A stretch of DNA of 15,218 bases. It comes from VGBO01 sp964453335. GTDB lineage: Bacteria; Actinomycetota; Acidimicrobiia; Acidimicrobiales; CAIXPF01. The DNA lies in NCBI GenBank assembly GCA_964453335.1, contig CAYVOK010000055.1, positions 1-15,218 of the forward strand, read 5' to 3'. Shown piece by piece: positions 1-5,468 of this stretch. The notes beneath the pieces are model-generated. The model made no database searches. It was not told the DNA's origin and saw only the letters and a program-made list of their open reading frames with translations. A program made the translations under genes and the position numbers. The first letter of the stretch is position 1. Every line of letters begins with the position of its first letter.

Positions 1-123
1 GGTGTCGCCCTTCGCAACGGACGCGAGGATCACGTCACCGAGGCCGGCGACGACCGTCGCGACCGTCTTCTTGTCGACGCCGGTGTGGCCGGCGACCGCC
101 TCGATCAGCTGGGTGTTGTTCAT
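1..123 (-). CDS. HU-family nucleoid DNA-binding protein (N-terminal part)
   Basis: Only the first 41 residues lie in the window; the gene runs off the left edge. The translation begins MNNTQLIEAVAGHTGVDKKT and continues with VATVVAGLGDVILASVAKGD. This is the helix-turn-helix dimerisation start typical of HU/IHF proteins (compare the family pattern M-N-K-x-x-L-I-x-x-V-A, then a Gly-rich turn and K-K). HU proteins are small abundant dimers that bend and compact DNA and influence replication, recombination and transcription. The ATG at 123-121 is the family-conserved start. A purine-rich stretch (GCAGGAAC on the coding strand) lies about 8 bases upstream as a possible ribosome site. The gene is divergent from the VOC gene at 345. 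The beta-arm DNA-binding part is outside the window, so HU cannot be separated from an IHF-like relative; some actinobacterial HU proteins also carry a Lys/Ala-rich tail that would not be visible here. Confidence 0.9.
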   Translation of the reverse strand, partial: MNNTQLIEAVAGHTGVDKKTVATVVAGLGDVILASVAKGDT

Positions 124-344
124 CGCTTGTTCCTGCTTTCGTGTTGGTGATCGACCAAGCGACGGAAAGTTTCGTCGCTCCGGGGATCCACATGGTGGAT
201 AGGTAACGGAAAAGCGGTGCTACCGACCCGATCGACTCATCGACATCGCGGCGAACCGATGGTGTGATCGGCGAATTCGTTCGGTTTCCCGTCGATAGCT
301 GCGCACGGGCGCGTGATCGGATCCGACGCGGTACCGTGCGCCCC
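124..344. promoter_or_regulatory. Divergent control region between HU and the VOC gene, with three inverted repeats
   Basis: This 221-bp region has no credible gene. It holds three inverted repeats in a row: TTGGT-GATCG-ACCAA (144-158), AGCGACG-N8-CGTCGCT (158-179) and ATCCAC-ATG-GTGGAT (186-200). All lie upstream of HU and within reach of its promoter. The 22-bp central one would also form a hairpin in the HU 5' leader if transcription starts upstream of it. They could be operator sites or leader RNA structure; the sequence does not decide which. The VOC-side promoter lies at the right end (332-337). Confidence 0.5.
332..337 (+). promoter_or_regulatory. Putative leaderless -10 element of the VOC gene
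   Basis: TACCGT fits the TAnnnT -10 pattern and ends exactly 7 bases before the ATG at 345. Transcription would therefore start at or next to the start codon. No ribosome site precedes the ATG. No clear -35 hexamer is visible. Confidence 0.5.
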
Positions 345-1121
345 ATGTGGATCCGTCTCCGTCAGATCGCGCTCGTCGCGCATTCCCTCGCTCCTGTGGT
401 CGACGACCTCCGGGCGACGTTCGGTGTGGACGTGTGCTTCTCCGACCCCGGTGTGGCGACCTTCGGGCTCGAGAACGCGCTGCTCCCCTTCGGCAACCAG
501 TTCGTCGAGATCGTCGCACCTGTCACCGAGGGAACGGCCGGTGGTCGCTACCTCGAACGGAGGGGTGGTGACGGCGGCTACATGGTCATCACCCAGTGCG
601 ACGACCACGCACCCCGTCGGGAGCGTGTCGCCGAGCTCGGCGTCCGGATCGCCTACCAGTTCTCGACGCACGAGTACCACTGCATGCAGCTGCACCCGAA
701 GGACACCGGCGGTTCGTTCCTCGAGATCGACGAGCAGACGGGCCCGGGTGCCCACGACGTCGACGGCCCGTGGGAACCGGCGGGGCCCGACTGGAAGCGC
801 GGCCAGCGGCTCGAGTGTGCACGCGGGATCACCGCGGCCGAGGTGCAGGCCGACGACCCTGCGGGGCTCGCCGAGCGCTGGGCGTCGATCACGTCGTCGC
901 CGTGCACCACCGATGCGGCCGGTCGTCCGACGGTCGCCTTCGAGAACGCGGTGGTGCGGTTCGTGCCGTGCACGGACGGCCGACCGGAGGGTCTCGGCGG
1001 GATCGACGTCGCAGTCGTCGACCCTGCGCTGGTGCGCGAGCGTGCGGCAACGCGTGGGCTGCTCGACGCCGACGGGTTCGTCCGGATCGGCGGTCTGCGC
1101 ATCACGCCGGTGTCGGCGTGA
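345..1121 (+). CDS. Glyoxalase-like (VOC superfamily) protein
   Basis: This 258-residue protein starts MWIRLRQIALVAHSL and has the beta-alpha-beta-beta-beta start of a VOC/glyoxalase-like domain. Plausible metal or substrate ligands are H13 (ALVAHSL), E55 (NQFVEIVAP), H117 (MQLHPKD) and E127 (SFLEID). A second, weaker half (roughly residues 165-255, ending FVRIGGLRITPV) looks like a diverged VOC repeat. VOC proteins use a metal site for isomerisation, epimerisation (for example methylmalonyl-CoA epimerase), lyase or dioxygenase chemistry; the reaction here is not assignable. The reading frame could begin 27 codons earlier. ATG 345 is preferred because homology starts there and a -10-like TACCGT ends 7 bases before it, implying a leaderless mRNA. 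The stop overlaps the start of the next crotonase by four bases (GTGA), so the two are probably cotranscribed and act on the same CoA ester or metabolite. Confidence 0.8.
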   Translation: MWIRLRQIALVAHSLAPVVDDLRATFGVDVCFSDPGVATFGLENALLPFGNQFVEIVAPVTEGTAGGRYLERRGGDGGYMVITQCDDHAPRRERVAELGVRIAYQFSTHEYHCMQLHPKDTGGSFLEIDEQTGPGAHDVDGPWEPAGPDWKRGQRLECARGITAAEVQADDPAGLAERWASITSSPCTTDAAGRPTVAFENAVVRFVPCTDGRPEGLGGIDVAVVDPALVRERAATRGLLDADGFVRIGGLRITPVSA

Positions 1122-1936
1122 GCACCGGTGCCGTCGAAGGTGTCACGGTCGTCGTCGACGACCCGGTCGCGCTCATCCGCCTCGAACGCCCGGAACGCCT
1201 CAATGCGTTGACGCCGGCGATGTTGCGGGCGTTCCGGCGCGCCGTCGACGCGGCCGCCGCCGACCCGGCAGTCGTCGGCATCGTGGTGACCGGTGCCGGG
1301 CGCGGGTTCTGTTCCGGTCTCGACGCGGCGGTGCTCGAGGAGACGACCGCCGCCGGCGACGCCGCCCGCACGTCGATGGACACCGGGGCACGCCGCGGTG
1401 ACGTCCCCGGCCTGTTCTCCTACCTCCTCGCCGTCCCCAAGCCCGTCGTCGCCGCGGTGAACGGCGTCGCTGCAGGTGGCGGGCTCGTGCTCGCGTCACT
1501 GTGCGACGTGCGTTTCGCCGGCCCGGACGCGTCGTTCACGACGATCTTCCTGCAACGCGGACTCGTCGCCGAGCACGGTACGAGTTGGGTGTTGCCGCGT
1601 CTGCTCGGGCCGGGTCGGGCGCTCGATCTGCTGTGGACGTCGCGACGGATCGACGCGCAGGAGGCCGAGCGGTGCGGTCTCGTCGAGTACGCCGTCGAGG
1701 GCGACGTCGTGGCGGCGGCGTGCGACTACGTGCGCACGTTGGCGACGGTCGCCTCACCCGCCGCGATCGCAGCGACGAAGCGGATGGTCTACGAGCACCT
1801 CGGTCTCGGGTTCCCCGACGCGTTGCGTGACGCGGACGAGACCGCCTGGGCCGCGGTCGCAGCCCCCGACGCCACCGAGGGCGCCCGTGCCCTCCTCGAA
1901 CGGCGTGCGCCGCGGTTCGGTCGGCTCGGGGCCTGA
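1118..1936 (+). CDS. Enoyl-CoA hydratase/isomerase (crotonase family)
   Basis: A 272-residue crotonase. The first oxyanion-hole segment is at about 58-69 (VTGAGRGFCSGLD) and the second at about 113-122 (AVNGVAAGGG); together they bind the thioester carbonyl. The classic hydratase Glu144 position is not an acid by my hand alignment (FTTIF). An acid is present as E152 in LVAEHGTSWVL, the place occupied by the catalytic Asp of PaaG-type isomerases, and D170 falls at the Glu164 position. It is therefore a hydratase or isomerase of the RGLVAEHG-type actinobacterial subgroup; the substrate is unknown. The GTG at 1118 is chosen because it forms a GTGA overlap with the VOC stop and places the N-terminus just before the first strand. 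Another in-frame GTG lies two codons upstream (1112). The gene ends convergently, 9 bases from the hydrolase stop. Confidence 0.87.
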   Translation: MSTGAVEGVTVVVDDPVALIRLERPERLNALTPAMLRAFRRAVDAAAADPAVVGIVVTGAGRGFCSGLDAAVLEETTAAGDAARTSMDTGARRGDVPGLFSYLLAVPKPVVAAVNGVAAGGGLVLASLCDVRFAGPDASFTTIFLQRGLVAEHGTSWVLPRLLGPGRALDLLWTSRRIDAQEAERCGLVEYAVEGDVVAAACDYVRTLATVASPAAIAATKRMVYEHLGLGFPDALRDADETAWAAVAAPDATEGARALLERRAPRFGRLGA

Positions 1937-1951
1937 CCGCCGCCGTCAGCC
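1930..1951. terminator. Candidate bidirectional hairpin at convergent gene ends
   Basis: GGC(c)TGAC and GTCAGCC form a stem with one bulged base and a 7-nt loop, spanning the two convergent stop codons. There is no T-tract, so classical intrinsic termination is uncertain. Similar compact hairpins sit at the other two convergent junctions. Confidence 0.35.
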
Positions 1952-2455
1952 GCCGAGGTGCTCGAGGACCACGGCGGTCGCGGCCTCGAGTTCGTGACCT
2001 CCGTCGTGGAGGTGCAGCGTCGTGGTGCAGCCGGCACGTTCGGCCCGACGCCCGATCATGCGTGCGTGCACCGGGTCGACGACGTCGTCGTGCGCGCCGT
2101 GCACTACGAGCACCTCGGGTCGGTGGTCGAGGTCGGGCGCGACGTCGCAGAGGAACCCGGCGATGACGACGAGGCGTCGACCGAGGCCGAGGGTGAGTGC
2201 GAGTGCTGCGCCCTGGGAGTACCCGACGACGAGATCGACGTCGTCGTGCGCAGCACGCAGTGCGTCGACGGTGTCGGGTGTCGGGCCGCCGGCGTCCTCC
2301 GCCCACCACGCCCGGCCGCTCTCGACGCTGCACGGCGCGGTCGGCGTGACGACGTCGAACCCGGTCCTCGTCCCGAGCGCCTCGGCGAACGCGGCGACGC
2401 GCGCTGGTCCGTCGCCGTGTCCGTGGAGGAGGAGGGCACGTCCGGCGGCGGTCAT
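1946..2455 (-). CDS. Small alpha/beta-hydrolase (carboxylesterase/phospholipase-like)
   Basis: The 169-residue protein starts MTAAGRALLLHGHGDGP. The HGHGDG turn (11-16) is the oxyanion-hole region. The nucleophile elbow is GYSQG (78-82) with Ser80. D123 or D124 in HGAHDDVVDP and H154 in DGGHEL complete a credible Ser-Asp-His triad. The length and the G-Y-S-Q-G elbow fit the short carboxylesterase/phospholipase (predicted esterase) group, which hydrolyses small acyl esters in the cytoplasm. There is no signal peptide. The start codon at 2455-2453 is supported by the core strand beginning at residue 6 and by a GACGAT hexamer 6 bases upstream on the coding strand, a possible leaderless -10. It is divergent from the riboswitch-controlled gene and convergent with the crotonase at 1118. 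The physiological substrate is unknown. Confidence 0.82.
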   Translation of the reverse strand: MTAAGRALLLHGHGDGPARVAAFAEALGTRTGFDVVTPTAPCSVESGRAWWAEDAGGPTPDTVDALRAAHDDVDLVVGYSQGAALALTLGLGRRLVVIAGFLCDVAPDLDHRPEVLVVHGAHDDVVDPVHARMIGRRAERAGCTTTLHLHDGGHELEAATAVVLEHLGG

Positions 2456-2482
2456 GGCGTCATCGTCGCACGTCGCTCCGGG

Positions 2483-2511
2483 TTGACGTAGGTGTGCGGG
2501 CGGCGTTGACT
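2483..2511 (+). promoter_or_regulatory. Candidate promoter of the riboswitch transcript
   Basis: TTGACG (2483-2488) is followed by a 17-base spacer and TTGACT (2506-2511), a weak -10. This would start transcription at about 2518, exactly where the predicted aptamer begins. The -35 match is good and the -10 match is poor; the fit to the aptamer boundary is the main support. Confidence 0.4.
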
Positions 2512-2515
2512 GGTC

Positions 2516-2612
2516 GGGTCATCAAGAGCGGTGCCGGCCTCCGTCGGTACCCGGCAACCTGGGTCGGACACCCAAGGTGCCTGGTCGTTCCCCTCCGGGG
2601 ACGGGATGCGGT
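2516..2612 (+). promoter_or_regulatory. Candidate SAM riboswitch (SAM-I/SAM-IV superfamily)
   Basis: The leader carries the conserved SAM-I core words in order: ATCAAGAGCGG (2521-2531), CCGGCAACC (2551-2559), AAGGTGCC (2574-2581) and a closing GGGATG (2603-2608). The pairing fits the aptamer fold: P1 CATC (2520-2523) with GATG (2605-2608); P2 GTGCCG (2531-2536) with CGGTAC (2545-2550); P3 TGGGT (2560-2564) with ACCCA (2570-2574) directly before AGGTGCC; P4 TCCCC (2589-2593) with GGGGA (2597-2601). A loop-to-J3/4 contact (GCC 2537-2539 with GGT 2583-2585) is possible. It lies 72 bases upstream of a transsulfuration-family gene, the typical target. The short P1 and actinobacterial context leave SAM-I, SAM-IV and the SAM-I/IV variant all possible. 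Confidence 0.8.
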
Positions 2613-2663
2613 CCGGTCCGCCGGGCAACGAAGTGTCCTCACCGAGCACCCGTGTCGTCCGAC

Positions 2664-2674
2664 CCCCGAAGGGG
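2664..2674 (+). promoter_or_regulatory. Small hairpin over the ribosome-binding site, possible riboswitch expression platform
   Basis: CCCC (2664-2667) pairs with GGGG (2671-2674) around a GAA loop. The 3' arm, AAGGGG, is the only ribosome-site candidate, 9 bases before the ATG at 2684. The same GGGGA could alternatively pair with TCCCC of aptamer stem P4 (2589-2593). This suggests translational rather than transcriptional control, but the switch mechanism is inferred. Confidence 0.4.
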
Positions 2675-2683
2675 ACTCCTCCG

Positions 2684-3874
2684 ATGGTCCGAACGCCCGA
2701 TCCCGTGCCCGGTCCGGCACCCGAGACCCGTGCCGTCACCGCCGGTCGTGACGACAACGGCGGTGCGCTCGCGCCGGTCGTGTGGGCGACGACGGCGTTC
2801 GAGGTGCCGTCGATCCGTGAGGCGCGCCGCATGGCGACCCGGCCACGGGCGACCCGCTTCTACACCCGGCACGGCAACCCGTCGGTGCGTGCGTTCGAGG
2901 ACGCCCTCGCCGAGCTCGAGGGTGCCGAGGCCGCGCTCGCGTTCGCGTCGGGGATGGGGGCGATCTTCGCGACGGTGATGAGCCTGTGCACGAAGGGGAG
3001 CCACGTCGTCGCCCAGCGTCAGTGCTACGGGGGGACGCTGCAGCTCCTCAACCAGTTGTGCCCGCGTGTCGGGATCGAGGTGACGCTCGTCGACGCGACG
3101 GAGCCCGGGGCGTTCGCTGCGGCGGTGCGGCCGGGGGAGACGATGGTGGTGCTCGCCGAGACGCCGGCGAACCCGCGGCTCGATCTGGTCGACCTCGACG
3201 AACTCGGTGCGATCGTCGGTCCGATCACCGTCGTCGACTCGACGTTCGCCACGCCGCTCGGGCAGCGACCGCTCGACCACGGTGTCGATCTCGTGATCCA
3301 CTCGGCGACGAAGGCGATCGCCGGGCACAACGACGCGTCGCTCGGTGTGCTGGCGGGTGCGCGGGACCTCGTCGACTGGGTGTGGGGGTTCGCCGTCCTG
3401 CAGGGCGCCGTTCCCTCACCGCACGACGCGACGGCGGCGCTGCGTGGTCTGCGCACGCTCGGCGTCCGGTTGCGGCAGCAGTCGGCGACCGCGCTCGCCG
3501 TCGCCACCGCGCTCGAGGCGCGCGCCGAGGTGGCGGGTGTGCGATACCCGACGCTCGCGTCGCACCCCCAGGTCGATCTCGCCGCACGTCAGCTCCGTCA
3601 CGGCGGCGGGCTGTTGACCTTCGACCTGCTCGGTGGTCTCACGGCGGGGGAGCGGTTCGTCGAGGCGGTGCGCCTGTGCCGCCCGGCGCCGTCGCTCGGC
3701 GGGCCGGAGACGCTCGTGACCCATCCGGCGTCCACGACCCACGCCGGGTTGTCCGAGGACGAGCTCGTCGAGGCGGGGATCATGCCCGGGACCATCCGGA
3801 TCTCGGCGGGTCTCGAGGACACCGACGACGTCGTCGCCGACGTGCTCGCCGCCGTGACGGCGTCCGCCGGATAA
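2684..3874 (+). CDS. PLP-dependent transsulfuration-family enzyme (cystathionine synthase/lyase, Met gamma-lyase or acylhomoserine sulfhydrylase)
   Basis: A 396-residue member of the Cys/Met metabolism PLP enzyme family. Visible hallmarks are YTRHGNP (60-66, phosphate and active-site Tyr/Arg loop from the neighbouring subunit), ASGMGAI (88-94, phosphate-binding turn), VVDSTFATP (183-191, Asp185 on the pyridine nitrogen) and HSATKAIAGHND (206-217), with Lys210 as the Schiff-base lysine. The C-terminal domain carries PSLGGPETLVTHPAS, the substrate-carboxylate region, and ends with GTIRISAGLED. These cytoplasmic tetramers make or break C-S bonds of homocysteine, cysteine or methionine. Which reaction this one catalyses cannot be fixed by eye. 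The frame is open further upstream through the riboswitch; ATG 2684 is chosen because it follows the aptamer and an AAGGGG site. The riboswitch implies repression when S-adenosylmethionine is abundant, favouring a biosynthetic role in methionine or cysteine supply. Confidence 0.88.
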   Translation: MVRTPDPVPGPAPETRAVTAGRDDNGGALAPVVWATTAFEVPSIREARRMATRPRATRFYTRHGNPSVRAFEDALAELEGAEAALAFASGMGAIFATVMSLCTKGSHVVAQRQCYGGTLQLLNQLCPRVGIEVTLVDATEPGAFAAAVRPGETMVVLAETPANPRLDLVDLDELGAIVGPITVVDSTFATPLGQRPLDHGVDLVIHSATKAIAGHNDASLGVLAGARDLVDWVWGFAVLQGAVPSPHDATAALRGLRTLGVRLRQQSATALAVATALEARAEVAGVRYPTLASHPQVDLAARQLRHGGGLLTFDLLGGLTAGERFVEAVRLCRPAPSLGGPETLVTHPASTTHAGLSEDELVEAGIMPGTIRISAGLEDTDDVVADVLAAVTASAG

Positions 3875-3877
3875 AAG

Positions 3878-3907
3878 TTGACGAAACCGATCGGCAATTG
3901 TGACAAT
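3878..3907 (+). promoter_or_regulatory. Promoter of the peroxiredoxin gene with overlapping palindrome
   Basis: TTGACG (3878-3883), an 18-base spacer and GACAAT (3902-3907) form the best sigma-70-like promoter of the window. The -10 ends 6 bases before the ATG at 3914, implying a leaderless mRNA. The perfect 11-bp palindrome ATTGT-G-ACAAT (3897-3907) overlaps the -10 and could be an operator. Confidence 0.6.
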
Positions 3908-3913
3908 GGGGTC

Positions 3914-4549
3914 ATGACGCTCCAACTCGGTGACCTCGCCCCCGACTTCACGGCGGAGACCACGCAGGGGACCATCTCCTTCCACGCATGGCTCGGCGAC
4001 TCCTGGGGTGTGCTCTTCAGCCACCCGAAGGACTTCACGCCCGTCTGCACGACCGAACTCGGCACCGTCGCGAAGCTGAAGGGCGAGTTCGACCGTCGCA
4101 ACGTGAAGGTGATCGGCCTGTCCGTCGATCCCGTCGACTCCCACGTCCGTTGGGAGGAGGACATCGCCGAGACCCAGGGTCAGGCGGTGAACTTCCCGAT
4201 GATCGGCGACCCCGATCGCAAGGTCGCCGACCTCTACGGGATGATCCACCCGAACGCGTCCGACACGATGACCGTGCGGTCGGTGTTCGTGGTCGGCCCC
4301 GACAAGAAGATCAAGCTGTCGATCACCTACCCGGCGTCGACGGGGCGGAACTTCGACGAGATCCTCCGCGTGATCGACTCGCTGCAGCTCACCTCGAGGT
4401 ACTCCGTCGCGACGCCCGCGAACTGGAAGGACGGCGACGACGTGATCATCGGCGCAGCCGTCTCCGACGAGGAGGCGAAGGCGAAGTTCCCCGGTGGGTG
4501 GACCACCGTCAAGCCGTACCTCCGCGTGCTCCCGCAGCCCGGACGCTGA
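3914..4549 (+). CDS. 1-Cys peroxiredoxin (Prx6-like AhpC/TSA family)
   Basis: A 211-residue thioredoxin-fold peroxidase. The peroxidatic motif HPKDFTPVCTTE (37-48) contains Cys45, with the catalytic Thr42/Pro43 alongside. Cys45 is the only cysteine in the protein, so it must be a 1-Cys enzyme that relies on an external reductant. The long C-terminal extension (about residues 160-211, with PANWKDGDDVII and GGWTTVKPYLRVLPQP) is diagnostic of the Prx6 type and forms the dimer interface. It reduces hydrogen peroxide and organic or lipid hydroperoxides in the cytoplasm. The frame is open 12 codons further upstream, but that sequence is the promoter; ATG 3914 matches the family N-terminus (LQLGDLAPDF) and the leaderless spacing. 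The gene stands alone between the transsulfuration enzyme and a crotonase. It may protect oxidation-prone acyl-CoA metabolism, but the context does not prove this. Confidence 0.93.
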   Translation: MTLQLGDLAPDFTAETTQGTISFHAWLGDSWGVLFSHPKDFTPVCTTELGTVAKLKGEFDRRNVKVIGLSVDPVDSHVRWEEDIAETQGQAVNFPMIGDPDRKVADLYGMIHPNASDTMTVRSVFVVGPDKKIKLSITYPASTGRNFDEILRVIDSLQLTSRYSVATPANWKDGDDVIIGAAVSDEEAKAKFPGGWTTVKPYLRVLPQPGR

Positions 4550-4563
4550 GCGGAGTGCTCCGG

Positions 4564-4569
4564 TAGCCT
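4564..4569 (+). promoter_or_regulatory. Putative leaderless -10 element of the crotonase at 4577
   Basis: TAGCCT ends exactly 7 bases before the ATG at 4577. This is the same spacing as for the VOC, thiolase-fold and 13898 SDR genes. No ribosome site is present between it and the start. Confidence 0.5.
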
Positions 4570-4576
4570 CCGCCGC

Positions 4577-5419
4577 ATGACAGCCACGCGGATGCTCGAC
4601 ACCGGCACGGAGTTCCTCCTCGCCTCGGTCACCGACCGGGTCGCGACGCTGACGCTGAACCGACCCGAGGCGCGCAACGCGTTGCACCCCCAGATCTTCG
4701 ACGGCCTCGCCCGGATGCTCGCCGAACTCCGCGAGGACACCGACGTCGGCGCGCTCGTCGTCACCGGTGCCGGGGGTGCGTTCTGCGCCGGCGGTGACGT
4801 CAAGGCCCAGTCGGCGCGCGCCGAGGCGCTCGCCGCGTCCGGTCGCCCGCCGCTGAGCGAGGAGGCCCGTATCGACGACCTGCGTCGCCGTCAGCACTCG
4901 ATCTCGGCGGCGTTGCACGAGTTCCCGAAGGTCACCATCGCGTCGCTGCCCGGGGCTGCGGCCGGTGCGGGTCTGTCCATCGCGCTCGCGTGCGACCTGC
5001 GCATCGCCGCCCGGTCGGCGGTGCTCACGACGGCGTTCGCGAAGGTCGGGTTCTCGGGCGACTTCGGCGGGAGCTGGTTCCTCACCCAACTGGTCGGCGC
5101 GGCGAAGGCGCGGGAGCTCTATCTCACCTCCGACCGGATCGACACGGCCACCGCCGAACGGCTCGGCATCCTGAACCGGGTCGTCGCGGACGAGGACCTC
5201 GCCGCCGAGACCACCGCATGGGCACGGCAGTTCGCGCACGGTCCGACCGTCGCGTACCGCTACATGAAGGAGAACCTCGACCGGGCCCTGCGCGCCGATC
5301 TCCGAACCTGTCTCGACGGTGAGGCCGCGGCGATGATCCGAACCGGCGCGACCGAGGACCACCGTGAGGCGGCCAAGGCGTTCGTCGAGAAGCGGCCGCC
5401 GAACTTCATCGGTCGCTGA
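4577..5419 (+). CDS. Enoyl-CoA hydratase/isomerase (crotonase family, FAKVGFSGDFGG type)
   Basis: A 280-residue crotonase with oxyanion-hole segments GAGGAFCAGGD (64-74) and LPGAAAGAGLSIALACD (124-140). By hand alignment the hydratase Glu144 position is non-acidic (TAFAKVG). D162 in SGDFGGSWFL falls where PaaG-type isomerases keep their catalytic Asp, and E180 (KARELY) corresponds to hydratase Glu164. Hydratase and double-bond isomerase are both possible. The C-terminus ends in KAFVEKRPPNFIGR, the conserved family tail. It is a close paralogue of the gene at 12587, with identical core words (TTAFAKVGFSGD, YRYMKEN, KAFVEKR). Its promoter appears leaderless. It lies 49 bases before the thiolase-fold/DUF35 operon. 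In that context it could make the 3-hydroxyacyl-CoA that the next proteins cleave. A downstream in-frame ATG (4592) is less likely, given the 7-base -10 spacing to 4577. Confidence 0.9.
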   Translation: MTATRMLDTGTEFLLASVTDRVATLTLNRPEARNALHPQIFDGLARMLAELREDTDVGALVVTGAGGAFCAGGDVKAQSARAEALAASGRPPLSEEARIDDLRRRQHSISAALHEFPKVTIASLPGAAAGAGLSIALACDLRIAARSAVLTTAFAKVGFSGDFGGSWFLTQLVGAAKARELYLTSDRIDTATAERLGILNRVVADEDLAAETTAWARQFAHGPTVAYRYMKENLDRALRADLRTCLDGEAAAMIRTGATEDHREAAKAFVEKRPPNFIGR

Positions 5420-5455
5420 TCCGGCGCGTTGCTGGCAGCACGCGACGGAGGACCG

Positions 5456-5461
5456 TAGGGT
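5456..5461 (+). promoter_or_regulatory. Putative leaderless -10 element of the thiolase-fold operon
   Basis: TAGGGT ends 7 bases before the GTG at 5469. This supports GTG 5469 as the start of a leaderless operon mRNA covering 5469-8309. Confidence 0.5.
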
Positions 5462-5468
5462 GCCGCCC

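Noticed and set aside
264..344. 27-codon N-terminal extension of the VOC protein
   Set aside because: The residues are not VOC-like and would cover the promoter hexamer TACCGT.
2617..2640. Second GGCAAC word, considered as a second riboswitch aptamer
   Set aside because: There is no second ATCAAGAG or AGGTGCC word around it, so a tandem aptamer is not supported.
2531..2683. Upstream in-frame start (ATG-like at 2531) of the transsulfuration enzyme
   Set aside because: It would translate the riboswitch aptamer. The 51 extra residues are unlike the family and ATG 2684 has a ribosome site.
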